Below are positions 35,109-43,880 of a stretch of DNA of 64,000 bases, piece by piece; positions within the stretch are counted from its first letter, which is position 1; each line of letters opens with the position of its first letter. The position numbers and the translations under genes are program-made. A model generated the notes under the pieces. It saw only the letters and a program-made list of their open reading frames with translations, was not told the origin of the DNA and ran no database searches. The DNA is taken from IMG/VR virus record IMGVR_UViG_3300025728_000008, positions 95,413 to 159,412 of that record; one strand, 5' to 3'. This stretch comes from a virus.

Positions 35109-38100
35109 TTACTTACGATTACTACTTTCACGTAATAATTTACATGCTTCTAAATGTGGTTCTATTTTGGTTTCATCCTTGAGCCATTTTCCACCTTCCA
35201 TTTTCCATCCGACTTTTTCTTCAACTTCAAGTACTTCTATGACATCTCCAACATATAATAAATCTTGTTCATTAGAATAGAATTTTTTCTTTTCAACTTT
35301 TAACGTAAATTCCTGTCCTGTTGCAACTTGATACAGTGTAATGCGTGGCTTATACTTTTTATTTACATCCACAACTAATGTAATGTTTGGGTCTATGTTC
35401 GGGAATGTTGTTACTGCATATCCTAGTGCAAATTTCTCAAATGCAATCTGTTCAAAGAGGTCAATCTTTTCTTCTTTTGCGTTCATTACTTCTTCTTGGT
35501 ATGCTTGTAATAATGCGATACGTTTTGCCTTTGTATTATCTTTATGTTTTTTATCGTACTTGATACCTTTTCCATCTCTAAATCCGTGATAAATTTTCAT
35601 TAATTTTCCGCTACTTCCAAAGTCAGAGAAGAAATTCAATTTAATCATTGTCTCAATATGTGTTTTGTTAATTCGATTATCTGTTTCAGTAATATGAAGA
35701 AGCAGGTCTAAGAAGGTATCGAATGTACGTTCTTGTGACATTTTATAAAACTCTTCGGCTATATCTGCATTCATATTTTTAATTGATGCGATGCCTTTGT
35801 AGATTTTGTTTGATTCTTTGTTGGCAGAATACAGTCCTCTAGACTTACCAAATTTAATTGATTCAATCTCAATTCCAAAATGAGTTAGCTCTTTTGTTAT
35901 TTTCGCTGTAACATCAGTGTCTTTCCAATATATATTCAAGACAGTTGCAAAATATTCTAATGGATATTCTGCTTTTAAATATGCTCCATAAATTGAGTCA
36001 AGGGCTACTGAATAAGCATGTGAAGAGTTGAAGCCATAACCTACTGCATCTTCAAGGATTTTCCATACCTTTAATGCATTCTCTTCACTTCCTGTTTTCT
36101 CTACAAATCCATTAATAAATTTATCATGAATCGGTTCAATGATTCCTTCTTTCTTTTTCGAGATGGCTTTCAGTAGTCCATATGTTTCATCCTCTGGGAA
36201 TCCTGCATATACAAGCGTTGCCATGATGTTCTCTTGATACAGAATGAAGTTGTCACTTGTTTCTAGAATCTTATCAAACTCTGGAATGTTATATGTAAAA
36301 GGTCTACGATTCAAGAAGTAAGCTTTCATAGATGCAAATGATGGTCTGATAGCTGATACCCAACCAGTTAATTCTCGCACACTCTGTGGCTTATATTGCA
36401 TAACCTGTGGCGTTCCACTATCTGTTCCTGTTTGGTTTAATGTAGCAGTTAATCCTTTTTCGTATAAGTCCCAAACCTTTTGATTATCTTTAACCATCTC
36501 ACTTAATTCTCGTACATCTGGAATAGGCAGTCCTACAGCTTTAAATGCTTCTGCTATAATTTTCCATACTGTCACAGTTAAATAATCATTCTTCAAATAT
36601 TTCCAAGCATCAGATGTGTCAGAGTCAATCAATGCACAATATGTAATTTTCTTTTTACCAGTATCTTCATCGTCACTACCTACTCGTAATACTCCAACTT
36701 CTTCTGAAATTGGTTGTGACAGTAATAAGTTTGCACATGGATGTGGAGATACAGAATCAATTACACCAATAAACATTTTAGATTCTTCAATGATGCTTCC
36801 CCATTTTGCATGTTTACGGTATGAATCTAAGTCTTTACCTACTTCATTATATTCATCCTTTTCCATTCCATATGCACGACACAAGTTACGGAATGCTTCT
36901 GATTCCTGCATTGTACCATAAGCAACCATCCAGTAACAATTGTCTTCTCCTAAAATCTCTTTTGTTGCCTGTACGAATGGCTCTGGGTCAGACGTATTGA
37001 AATCAATATCTGGTAGTGACTTTGTTTCTAAGATACGAGATATTGACATGAATCTTGTTGGATATAACGTTACTGGTGCATCCAATCTATCAACCTCAGT
37101 AAATCCTAAAAGCTTGTTTAAATAGTATGATGGTGCAGAGCCACGACCTGTACGTGTTAATACTCCACCTAATTCTTTGGCACGTTTGATGATTGGATAG
37201 TTTAATAAGAAATAATCTTCTGTAAATGTTTTGTCGATAATATCCATTTCAAATTTGATTCCATCAATATATTCTTTATGTTTAGCTTGTGGAATATGTT
37301 TTCTATCCTCTACCCATTCCTTGTTAATAATTTCTTTAAGTTTTACCATCTTTTCTTCATGATTTAATTCTGGATAAATTGATGGCATTTTAATATCCTT
37401 ATTCATTTCAATATCTTCAAAGTCATCTACAATCCAAGTGTTCTGTAATGCACTCTCAACTTGCTCACGAGTAAATACACCTTGTTCTTCAAATCGTTCA
37501 AACACTTTATCAGATGTTGGATAATCCATAATGAATCCATCTTCTTCTGGATAGAAGATACCTTTACCTTTTAGTAAGAGGTCACGTTCTTTTGCATCTT
37601 CTTCATGAATGTAGTGAGTGTCTGTAGCAAAGATAAATGGGATGCCATATTTCTCATGCATCTCTAATAACATTTTATTATATGTAACTTGCAGGTGATG
37701 GGTGTTGTCGTGAAGTTCTAAATAGAAATTCTCTCCAAAATACTCATAACAATCCTTGATGAAACATTCATCTTTATACAGGTTATATGGACTAGCAATA
37801 CATGTTGAAGTTACTACAACGTTCTCTGGATTTAATCCATACAATAAAGACTCATCAATACGTGGTTTAAAGTAATAACCTGTTGTATTTGCTTCTGAAA
37901 TTAATTTAGTTAATTCCTTTTTACCTTCATTGTTCTTTGCTAAGATAAGTAGATGGGCATTGGTTCTGTCTTTTGCGAAACGGTCTTTTACATAATAAAA
38001 TTCCACGCCAAATACAAGTTTCAATCCATACTTTTTAGCCACATCATAATACTCAAATACATTACCTGCATATCCATGTTCTACTGTTGAAAGTGTTTTA

Positions 38101-38207
38101 TGTCCTAGCTCAACTGCTCTCTTCGCTATATCTTCAATTGTTAAAGTTGAGTCTGGTGTACTGATATTTGAATACATTGTATGTTTATGTAAGTTTTCAT
38201 ATCTCAC
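35109..38207 (-). CDS. DNA polymerase III alpha subunit, DnaE type
   Basis: This 1032-residue C-family replicative polymerase copies phage DNA. An N-terminal PHP domain (1-210) keeps metal-binding residues (H7, H9, H44, D196, H198). The palm has the RGSAPS loop (355-360) and catalytic D400 and D402 in LPDIDFN; the following residue, Asp in most relatives (PDxDxD), is Asn 404 here. A thumb/fingers and helix-hairpin-helix-like region follows (about 600-900), then an OB-like C-terminal domain (about 945-1015). No proofreading exonuclease domain of the PolC kind is present. No clamp or loader gene is in the window. It lies in the leftward replication block, downstream of a 209-residue unknown gene. 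Confidence 0.93.
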   Translation of the reverse strand: MRYENLHKHTMYSNISTPDSTLTIEDIAKRAVELGHKTLSTVEHGYAGNVFEYYDVAKKYGLKLVFGVEFYYVKDRFAKDRTNAHLLILAKNNEGKKELTKLISEANTTGYYFKPRIDESLLYGLNPENVVVTSTCIASPYNLYKDECFIKDCYEYFGENFYLELHDNTHHLQVTYNKMLLEMHEKYGIPFIFATDTHYIHEEDAKERDLLLKGKGIFYPEEDGFIMDYPTSDKVFERFEEQGVFTREQVESALQNTWIVDDFEDIEMNKDIKMPSIYPELNHEEKMVKLKEIINKEWVEDRKHIPQAKHKEYIDGIKFEMDIIDKTFTEDYFLLNYPIIKRAKELGGVLTRTGRGSAPSYYLNKLLGFTEVDRLDAPVTLYPTRFMSISRILETKSLPDIDFNTSDPEPFVQATKEILGEDNCYWMVAYGTMQESEAFRNLCRAYGMEKDEYNEVGKDLDSYRKHAKWGSIIEESKMFIGVIDSVSPHPCANLLLSQPISEEVGVLRVGSDDEDTGKKKITYCALIDSDTSDAWKYLKNDYLTVTVWKIIAEAFKAVGLPIPDVRELSEMVKDNQKVWDLYEKGLTATLNQTGTDSGTPQVMQYKPQSVRELTGWVSAIRPSFASMKAYFLNRRPFTYNIPEFDKILETSDNFILYQENIMATLVYAGFPEDETYGLLKAISKKKEGIIEPIHDKFINGFVEKTGSEENALKVWKILEDAVGYGFNSSHAYSVALDSIYGAYLKAEYPLEYFATVLNIYWKDTDVTAKITKELTHFGIEIESIKFGKSRGLYSANKESNKIYKGIASIKNMNADIAEEFYKMSQERTFDTFLDLLLHITETDNRINKTHIETMIKLNFFSDFGSSGKLMKIYHGFRDGKGIKYDKKHKDNTKAKRIALLQAYQEEVMNAKEEKIDLFEQIAFEKFALGYAVTTFPNIDPNITLVVDVNKKYKPRITLYQVATGQEFTLKVEKKKFYSNEQDLLYVGDVIEVLEVEEKVGWKMEGGKWLKDETKIEPHLEACKLLRESSNRK

Positions 38208-38219
38208 TAATAATCACTC

Positions 38220-38849
38220 CTATTTCTTTGTGCTTGCATCCCAACTTTTTGCTTTCTTTATAATGTCTGTGAGGTCTTTCAATCTCCCTACAACAACCTC
38301 TCTAAGCTGTAGATATGATTCATCTCCAAATGTCTTATGTAAGTTTGTCAAATCATTCATGGCATCTAAGCACTCATCAACTGACATGAGTTTATCATAT
38401 TGAATAACATCATCAGTAATTTTAATCTTTTTCTTTTTACCTTTTTGTTTTGGATGTTTCGTTGTGTCTGGATGTTTTGCGATATATTTATCAAATGCAT
38501 CAGCTCTCTCTCTTTTTCTAATTGTTTCTATGTAGAATGGCTCATCTGTTTTTCCTTGTCTTTCTCTTTCTCTCTGGATTAATTCGATGATTTTTGTGTG
38601 TTGCTCTTGACCAACTAAAGCTACAGTTTCAAATGTATGTGCAGTATATCTAAATAACATATATTCTTCTTTTTCAACTGGATACATCTGCATTAATGTA
38701 TATCTAGTATTTGCATCATCAACTGTTAAAGGATATGAAACAATATCTTTTTGAAATTCAAGAAATACATCAATAACAATATAATACTCCATCTTATTAC
38801 TTCCATTTGTGTCTTTAATCTTAATGATGTCTCCATAACTATATCTCAT
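38220..38849 (-). CDS. Unknown protein with SH3-like N-terminus, polymerase operon
   Basis: This 209-residue protein has a beta-rich N-terminus (YGDIIKIKDTNGSNKMEYYIV), a charged middle with a run of Lys (GKKKKIKI near residue 139) and a helical C-terminus. I recognise no family. It is the first gene of the polymerase operon and ends 12 nt before the polymerase start, so a role as a polymerase accessory factor is possible but not shown. Confidence 0.5.
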   Translation of the reverse strand: MRYSYGDIIKIKDTNGSNKMEYYIVIDVFLEFQKDIVSYPLTVDDANTRYTLMQMYPVEKEEYMLFRYTAHTFETVALVGQEQHTKIIELIQRERERQGKTDEPFYIETIRKRERADAFDKYIAKHPDTTKHPKQKGKKKKIKITDDVIQYDKLMSVDECLDAMNDLTNLHKTFGDESYLQLREVVVGRLKDLTDIIKKAKSWDASTKK

Positions 38850-38872
38850 TAAAATCCCTCCTATAAAATAAT

Positions 38873-38901
38873 AACCTGCTATATAAATATTATAGCAGGT
38901 T
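38873..38901 (-). terminator. Terminator hairpin overlapping a promoter -10 box
   Basis: AACCTGCTATA (38873-38883) and TATAGCAGGTT (38891-38901) form an 11-bp stem with a 7-nt loop, followed on the minus strand by ATTATTTTAT. It likely ends thymidine kinase transcription; the -10 box of the next promoter lies in its loop and stem. Confidence 0.65.
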
Positions 38902-38917
38902 TGAATATCAAAGTCAA
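38889..38917 (-). promoter_or_regulatory. Promoter for polymerase operon
   Basis: On the minus strand, TTGACT (38917-38912), 17-nt spacer and TATAAT (38894-38889). Just upstream (38948-38920) lies a second element with the family spacer AAAATAAAAAATAATGA but weak boxes (ATTTTA and TATATC), which looks like a decayed family promoter. Confidence 0.7.
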
Positions 38918-38941
38918 GCGATATATCATTATTTTTTATTT

Positions 38942-39661
38942 TTAAAATTCAAATGTGTCACCTTTTTGTTTGGCTCTATATTGACTTCCTGTTTGAGAAA
39001 CTTGTGATTCATCAGCGAAATCAACAATCATCATTTGACCTTCGACTATAACAGGTTTCTTTTTATTTCTATTGTGTTTATCGACTGCACTTGCATAACA
39101 GCTATAACAAACTGAAAGATATTCTTGGCTTGTGTCGTCTTTTTTCTCTACTGTTACTCCATCTCCATCTAATTGCAGGACACCATCAAGATAGAATAAA
39201 TGATTAGTTGCATCATTCATACACTTATCACATTGCATTGTGATAGGAGAAATACGGAATCCAGTTTCAATTGCTCTCTTTGTTGGTTCAAACATGTATC
39301 CTGTATAAGAGTTTAATAATCCATATGCATAAATATCCACATCATATGTAATTGAAACTTGAGCCAATGCTTCTACTTGTCTAACTGATAAAAATTGTAA
39401 TTCATCAATCATGATAACATCTGGATTCTCCCAGAATATCTTAATAGCAATCATACTTCCATCATCATTCTTTGGTACGATTATTGCAGGGCGTGTTTCT
39501 TCTAAAGCTCTAGATGCAACAACACCCTCATCTCGTGTATCTTTTTCTGGTTTAAAGACCAGAACTTTCTTACCTTGACGTTCAAGATTGAAAGCCATCA
39601 TCAATAATTGGGCAGATTTTGAAGCATTCATAGTTCCTAAGATTAACTCTTTTTCTCTCAT
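38942..39661 (-). CDS. Thymidine kinase, type II
   Basis: This 239-residue enzyme would phosphorylate thymidine to dTMP using ATP. The P-loop is GTMNASKS (residues 9-16), altered from the usual GxMxSGKS by Ala-Ser in place of Ser-Gly. Walker B and the DEAQF-type motif appear as MIDELQF (about 93-99). A zinc-binding pair follows (CDKC near 143; CYSC near 184). The C-terminal tail (about 200-239) is longer than usual. The gene begins 1-2 nt after the HD nucleotidase stop, and the product supports dTTP supply with ThyA and dUTPase. Confidence 0.85.
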   Translation of the reverse strand: MREKELILGTMNASKSAQLLMMAFNLERQGKKVLVFKPEKDTRDEGVVASRALEETRPAIIVPKNDDGSMIAIKIFWENPDVIMIDELQFLSVRQVEALAQVSITYDVDIYAYGLLNSYTGYMFEPTKRAIETGFRISPITMQCDKCMNDATNHLFYLDGVLQLDGDGVTVEKKDDTSQEYLSVCYSCYASAVDKHNRNKKKPVIVEGQMMIVDFADESQVSQTGSQYRAKQKGDTFEF

Positions 39662-39662
39662 A

Positions 39663-40235
39663 TTAATTCTCCTTTTGAAGTTTATTCATTAATGTATAAT
39701 ATGAAGATTTGATATTCGTAGCAATTGCACGAGGTGGTACGTCAATATTTTTTAATGCAAAGTTTCGGTCATAGAGAAATTCCATATGTGTATGTTCATC
39801 AATAAATTCTGCATATTCATGCAAAGTTAAATCTCTCATTTCAAAGGCTAACATTGTTAAGTCAATACGTTTAATCAAATATTTCTCTTCTTCTGTTGGA
39901 GGTTCAATTCCGATATGTTCATAAATTGCATTCTCCACTTTCTTTGCAATTGTTTTAAATTCTGGAAGAAGTACTTTTAATGGTGTTGGACAATCTCCTG
40001 TATAAGCTTCTTCAAAATCATGAATCAGTGTTAATAGTTGCAATCTAGTAGGATAATTTAAATTCTTAGCCATATTATAGCAATGCAAAGTGTGTTCTCC
40101 TACACTGTATGGTCTAGATGAATGTCCAACAAAACGGTTTAAATGTGAAAGACTATGTGCAATATCTTGTACGTCAACGCTATCCTTTGTGATGTTATTG
40201 TAATCAAATTTTCTACCTGTGTATGTTACTAGCAT
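39663..40235 (-). CDS. HD-domain deoxynucleotidase, YfbR-like
   Basis: This 190-residue HD-superfamily phosphohydrolase resembles YfbR 5'-deoxynucleotidase. Metal-binding and catalytic residues include H48 (VGEHTLHC), H72-D73 (LIHDFEEAYTGDCPTPLK) and a later Asp. Family members remove phosphate from dNMPs. In a phage it may break down host or competing nucleotides or help in making modified DNA. It is transcribed with thymidine kinase from the promoter at 40266-40294. Confidence 0.8.
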   Translation of the reverse strand: MLVTYTGRKFDYNNITKDSVDVQDIAHSLSHLNRFVGHSSRPYSVGEHTLHCYNMAKNLNYPTRLQLLTLIHDFEEAYTGDCPTPLKVLLPEFKTIAKKVENAIYEHIGIEPPTEEEKYLIKRIDLTMLAFEMRDLTLHEYAEFIDEHTHMEFLYDRNFALKNIDVPPRAIATNIKSSYYTLMNKLQKEN

Positions 40236-40265
40236 TAAATCACGCTCCTAATTGTTTATGTTATA

Positions 40266-40294
40266 AGTATATCATTATATTTTATTTTTGTCAA
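40266..40294 (-). promoter_or_regulatory. Consensus phage promoter for nucleotidase-kinase operon
   Basis: On the minus strand, TTGACA (40294-40289), an A-rich 17-nt spacer ending TAATGA and TATACT (40271-40266). Confidence 0.9.
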
Positions 40295-40297
40295 GAA

Positions 40298-40325
40298 AAA
40301 GAAGCAGAGATTACTCTACTTCTTT
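40298..40325 (-). terminator. Terminator after ClpP-like gene
   Basis: AAAGAAG...AGAG (40298-40309) pairs with CTCT...CTTCTTT (40314-40325) with one mismatch and a 4-nt loop; the minus strand continues TTCTTGACA, so the U-tract runs straight into the next -35 box. Confidence 0.75.
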
Positions 40326-40955
40326 ATTCCCTTCATCTGTTACTTCTTCTTGGTGTTGTTCCAATAGTAAATCTAGTTTTTGTGGCTTTGTCATATACTC
40401 ATGAGCAACGCCTAATCGTTTCGCTTCTTTTGCAGAGAAGTAGTAGTCATATTTATGGTTTCGTACTTCATCCATTTTCTCTTTCGGGAAGTCTGTACGT
40501 TCTAACATTAAACTGTTATACATACGTTGTAGTACATCTGCTTCCTCAATTTGTTGTTCGTGGTCTTTGATGTGACCAAGCATTCCATATGCTAATGAAT
40601 GGTACATTAATCGTGCGTGACGGTGAGCAATACGAATATCTCCTGCAACAAAGATTGCTAGAGCCATAGAAGCTACAAGCCCTGTCGCATATGTAACGAT
40701 TGGAGTATTACACATTTCCATTGCGCTAATGATAGCAAAGCCATCAGTAACGCTTCCTCCACCAGAGTTAATGAAAATCTCAATCGGATGTTCTGCACGA
40801 TTGTAGATTGGTTGACCCGTTGAATCATACACCTCTGACCGTGCATCATCTAAATCATTAATTGCAATAATCTGTTCCATAATATCTTTTGCTAATACAT
40901 TATCAATTCCATCTGAGATTAAAATTTGTCGGCTTGGTTCTTGGATTCCGTACAT
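40311..40955 (-). CDS. ClpP-like serine protease, first copy
   Basis: This 214-residue protein has the ClpP/crotonase fold with oxyanion loop (FINSGGGSVTDG), nucleophile S96 (GLVASMALAIFVAG) and base H119 (HARLMYHS). It lies with DHFR and thymidylate synthase, far from capsid genes, so a prohead protease role is unlikely. The acidic C-terminal tail (EQHQEEVTDEGNKEVE) is not typical of host ClpP. It may form a hetero-complex with host ClpP/ATPases or with the second phage copy at 50095-50718. Confidence 0.8.
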   Translation of the reverse strand: MYGIQEPSRQILISDGIDNVLAKDIMEQIIAINDLDDARSEVYDSTGQPIYNRAEHPIEIFINSGGGSVTDGFAIISAMEMCNTPIVTYATGLVASMALAIFVAGDIRIAHRHARLMYHSLAYGMLGHIKDHEQQIEEADVLQRMYNSLMLERTDFPKEKMDEVRNHKYDYYFSAKEAKRLGVAHEYMTKPQKLDLLLEQHQEEVTDEGNKEVE

Positions 40956-40967
40956 TTACAACACTCC

Positions 40968-41489
40968 CTAGTTTGTAGTTTCTTCTTCTTTTTGTTCTTT
41001 TTCTGCTCTTACGTATTCTGTGAATGTAAAGCTGTGTGCATGTTTTTTATTTGCTTTATGCTTAATATCTGAAACACATTTCCACTCAATTCCAAAATCT
41101 GGGAAGAATACTCTTGCATTAAAATCTACTGTATGTACATGTGTTACATACATCTTTTCTGCTAATGGCATCATTGCTTTATAAAGCTCTCCGCCACCCA
41201 TGATAAAGACTTCTTTCTTGCCTTTGCCTAATTCGATAATGTCATCAATTGAATGAATAACAGTAGCTCCTTCTGCAACATAATCTTTATCATTTGTTAT
41301 TACATAATTTTCTCGTTGGTCAAGAGGTCTCTTTGGTAAAGATTCCCATGTTTTACGACCCATTACTACAATTTTCTTTTTTGTTTGTTGTCGAAAATAT
41401 CTGCGGTCAGCAGGTAAATCAAACAACAACTCATTACTTCCATTTCCAATTCCCATTCCCATATCTACACATACAATTAAACTAATCAT
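40968..41489 (-). CDS. Dihydrofolate reductase
   Basis: This 173-residue enzyme reduces dihydrofolate to tetrahydrofolate with NADPH, regenerating the cofactor used by thymidylate synthase. It has the N-terminal MISLIVCVDMGMGIGNG, substrate-loop LFDLPADRRYF, VVMGRKTWESLP (residues 40-51), the GGGELY dinucleotide motif (about 98-103) and the usual C-terminal YVTHVH strand. The N-terminal ATG overlaps the stop of the small gene before it (TAATG), so the two are coupled. Confidence 0.9.
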   Translation of the reverse strand: MISLIVCVDMGMGIGNGSNELLFDLPADRRYFRQQTKKKIVVMGRKTWESLPKRPLDQRENYVITNDKDYVAEGATVIHSIDDIIELGKGKKEVFIMGGGELYKAMMPLAEKMYVTHVHTVDFNARVFFPDFGIEWKCVSDIKHKANKKHAHSFTFTEYVRAEKEQKEEETTN

Positions 41490-41731
41490 TAATTTGTTTC
41501 CTCCATTTCATACTCCACTACAAACTCTTCATTTCTCTTTCCTGCTTCATATGCTTTACGTAATAATGCAGGAAGGTCATAAATATCTTCTAAATTTGGA
41601 TGTCCAAGACGGTTTGAATCTGGTGCATCTTCATCTGTCAGCACACTAAATTTATGGACACTATCCAAAACAATCTCATACATTTCTTGTCGCATATCAC
41701 TACTTACTTTTGCAGTCACTAATACTTTCAT
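41489..41731 (-). CDS. Unknown 80-residue protein, coupled to DHFR
   Basis: This acidic protein reads as alternating helices and strands (KVLVTAKVSSDMRQEMYEIVL, then ALLRKAYEAGKRNEEFVVEYE). No known motif is visible. It lies between thymidylate synthase and DHFR, with its stop overlapping the DHFR start, which suggests a linked regulatory or scaffolding role. Confidence 0.5.
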   Translation of the reverse strand: MKVLVTAKVSSDMRQEMYEIVLDSVHKFSVLTDEDAPDSNRLGHPNLEDIYDLPALLRKAYEAGKRNEEFVVEYEMEETN

Positions 41732-41742
41732 TTATGTTCCTC

Positions 41743-42591
41743 CTAGATTCCTAGTTCAAATCTCAACTGAGGTTTGACTGGATTGTAATTTATCAATTCA
41801 AAATCACTTGATGTAATTTCATAGAATGATTTACCTTCTGCATTTAAAATTAATTTAGGTTGTTCTGTTGAAGGTTCTCTTTGCAACATTTCTTTCACTT
41901 GCTCGATATGTCTGTCATAGATATGTAGATTCTGTGTGAATCGTACAAACTTACCTGCAACCATACCTACTTCATGTGCTACTTGCATTTGTAAAGCTAC
42001 ATATTGCATCATGTTTATGTGACCTGCTACTGCATAATCACTACTACGTTGAATCAATGTACAATCAAGATAATAAACACCATTGAATTTTCTAACACTC
42101 CATATCGTCATGAATGCACATGGAGGTAATCCTTCTGTATCTTTAAAATCTTGTTCTTGCCATAAGCAGATTATATGCCTACGACCATAAGGGTCTTTCT
42201 TAATACCTTCTATCAATTTATTCATTAAATCATATTTACTAACTGTAGCTCCATATCGTTGACCAATTGTTCCATCACCGATTCCCCAAGCTCCCCACCA
42301 AGCAATTCCATACTTGTCTTCTAATACTTTTAGTTCACTAGTTTGGTCTTTGTAAATCCAATCAATCTCATTGATAGCATTTACAATTGCTATTGGTCTA
42401 AGAGTTGTTATAGGAAATTCACCTTTAGAAATATCATACTCTTCTGTTACTTGCGTAATAAAGATTGAATGTGCAGGTGCTCCATCTTTTTCATATCGAG
42501 GGCGTGGGTTCTCATCCCAACAACCCTCATCTAAGATTCGTTGTAAGTTCTGTTTGTAGATTAAATCTGCTTTGTTCATATGTATGTACAC
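41743..42591 (-). CDS. thyA: Thymidylate synthase, ThyA type
   Basis: This 282-residue enzyme methylates dUMP to dTMP, using methylene-tetrahydrofolate. C158 in GLPPCAFM is the nucleophile; YGRRHI (135-140), QRSSDYAVAGHINMMQY and the C-terminal HIYDRHIEQV substrate-binding segments are visible. It differs from ThyX, so it also produces dihydrofolate, which fits the DHFR gene downstream. The three genes (ThyA, an unknown gene, DHFR) form one leftward group. Confidence 0.9.
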   Translation of the reverse strand: MYIHMNKADLIYKQNLQRILDEGCWDENPRPRYEKDGAPAHSIFITQVTEEYDISKGEFPITTLRPIAIVNAINEIDWIYKDQTSELKVLEDKYGIAWWGAWGIGDGTIGQRYGATVSKYDLMNKLIEGIKKDPYGRRHIICLWQEQDFKDTEGLPPCAFMTIWSVRKFNGVYYLDCTLIQRSSDYAVAGHINMMQYVALQMQVAHEVGMVAGKFVRFTQNLHIYDRHIEQVKEMLQREPSTEQPKLILNAEGKSFYEITSSDFELINYNPVKPQLRFELGI

Positions 42592-42594
42592 CTC

Positions 42595-42843
42595 TTATTT
42601 CTTTTTAGTTAACTTAGCTGTTAAATCATCTGCTTGTTTTTGTAGCTTTTGACTACTTCCAATTGCACTTCCCAAACGGGCAAACACACTCTTAAATGCT
42701 CCCATCATACCGAATAAGAAGTAATAACCTGTCATAGAAATTGTCTTTCCAAATACTTCTAACATTCCTGTTTGTACTACATTGTCAAATCCGAATAATT
42801 GTAAGATAGCTCCACCTAATAATGCACCGATAATTGAAAACAT
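42595..42843 (-). CDS. Small membrane protein
   Basis: This 82-residue protein has two membrane segments (about residues 3-20 and 35-55) and a positively charged helical tail (KLQKQADDLTAKLTKKK). The start at 42843 is chosen because GGAGAG lies 6 nt before it; another ATG (42849) touches that site. It ends 4 nt before thymidylate synthase. The function is unknown; host membrane modification is possible. Confidence 0.55.
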   Translation of the reverse strand: MFSIIGALLGGAILQLFGFDNVVQTGMLEVFGKTISMTGYYFLFGMMGAFKSVFARLGSAIGSSQKLQKQADDLTAKLTKKK

Positions 42844-42888
42844 AAACATCTCTCCATTTCATTTTTTAGTTTTATGTAAATTTAATTA

Positions 42889-43263
42889 TTAATTAGCTTG
42901 ATAGATTGCTACTCTTCTATCAGTATATGTACAAGTCTTTTTACCAATAACTCTAATCAATCCCTTTTCTACTAATTCATTCAATCGTGGGTGTGTACTG
43001 TTTCTCTCTGGCGACCCTACTAGTCTATGTACAAACATTTCCACTGCCAATTCTTTTGCAGTAGCACCCTTTGGGAATGAAGCCTTTAAAGTTTTATATA
43101 CAGCTTTCTGTCTTTCTCCTAATGACTCAATCACAATGTCATAAGATTCTTTTCGTGTTTCTTTTGTAGTATCTGTAGCTTCAACATTCTTTTTCTTCCA
43201 TTTCAGTTCTAATACTGGTTCTGGATTGTAATTATAACTTGGCAAGTATTTACTTAGATTCAT
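42889..43263 (-). CDS. Winged-helix DNA-binding protein
   Basis: This 124-residue protein has a disordered N-terminus (1-45) and a winged helix at about 48-120: LGERQKAVYKTLKASFPKG, then TAKELAVEM, HPRLNELVEKGLIRVIG and CTYTDRRVAIYQ. It is likely a transcription regulator of phage or host genes. It lies directly downstream of another HTH protein with a family promoter, so the two may form a regulatory pair. Confidence 0.65.
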   Translation of the reverse strand: MNLSKYLPSYNYNPEPVLELKWKKKNVEATDTTKETRKESYDIVIESLGERQKAVYKTLKASFPKGATAKELAVEMFVHRLVGSPERNSTHPRLNELVEKGLIRVIGKKTCTYTDRRVAIYQAN

Positions 43264-43273
43264 AACAACACTC

Positions 43274-43825
43274 CTATTCTTCTAGATATTCAAAGTTTAC
43301 TCGATATACATCACTGTTAATAAATTTCTGACCAACTACGTTGTTCTTTTCATCTTTAATCTCTTCATAGTTATGTACGATAAAATGTTCATCTCCACAT
43401 TCCATGCAGTAGATTCCGTCTACTACGACTGCTGAAGCACCGTACACTGATTCAATCTCATTTACTTTTTTGTTCTCACATGAGGGACAAGTCTTAATAC
43501 TTGTAACTCCTTCAACAATTGAATAAACATTGTCATTGCTTGCTACTTCTTTAAGTGCGTTGCCAAATTTCTCACATGCAGTCTTTACAGTTGCCACATT
43601 TAGTTGTAGTTCTTCACCAATCTTAGTTCGTGAGATTTTTCTCATATCTCGTTCAGCAATCATGATTCGAAACTCATCTGTAAAAGTACGTTTGAATCGA
43701 CTTTTCTCTTTGAAGTTTCTTAGTTCTTCAAGTACTTGTTCTTCGGTGATATTAAAGCATTCTGCAATGAGTTTAATATCACTCCCTTCTGAATATGCGT
43801 TAATGATTTTTGCTAGTAATTTCAT
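43274..43825 (-). CDS. HTH protein with zinc ribbon
   Basis: This 183-residue protein has helix-turn-helix-like segments (SDIKLIAECFNITEEQVLEEL, 15-35; KISRTKIGEELQLNVATVKT, 63-82). It also has a C-terminal zinc ribbon (CPSC near 113 and CMEC near 139). It is probably a DNA-binding regulator. The AGGAGG ribosome binding site lies within 2-3 nt of the predicted transcript start from the promoter at 43850-43878, so the leader is very short. Confidence 0.6.
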   Translation of the reverse strand: MKLLAKIINAYSEGSDIKLIAECFNITEEQVLEELRNFKEKSRFKRTFTDEFRIMIAERDMRKISRTKIGEELQLNVATVKTACEKFGNALKEVASNDNVYSIVEGVTSIKTCPSCENKKVNEIESVYGASAVVVDGIYCMECGDEHFIVHNYEEIKDEKNNVVGQKFINSDVYRVNFEYLEE

Positions 43826-43849
43826 TTGTGTGTTCCTCCTACATTTATA

Positions 43850-43878
43850 ATTATATCATTATTTTTTATCTTTGTCAA
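43850..43878 (-). promoter_or_regulatory. Consensus phage promoter for HTH gene pair
   Basis: On the minus strand, TTGACA (43878-43873), 17-nt spacer AAGATAAAAAATAATGA and TATAAT (43855-43850). Confidence 0.93.
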
Positions 43879-43880
43879 CA

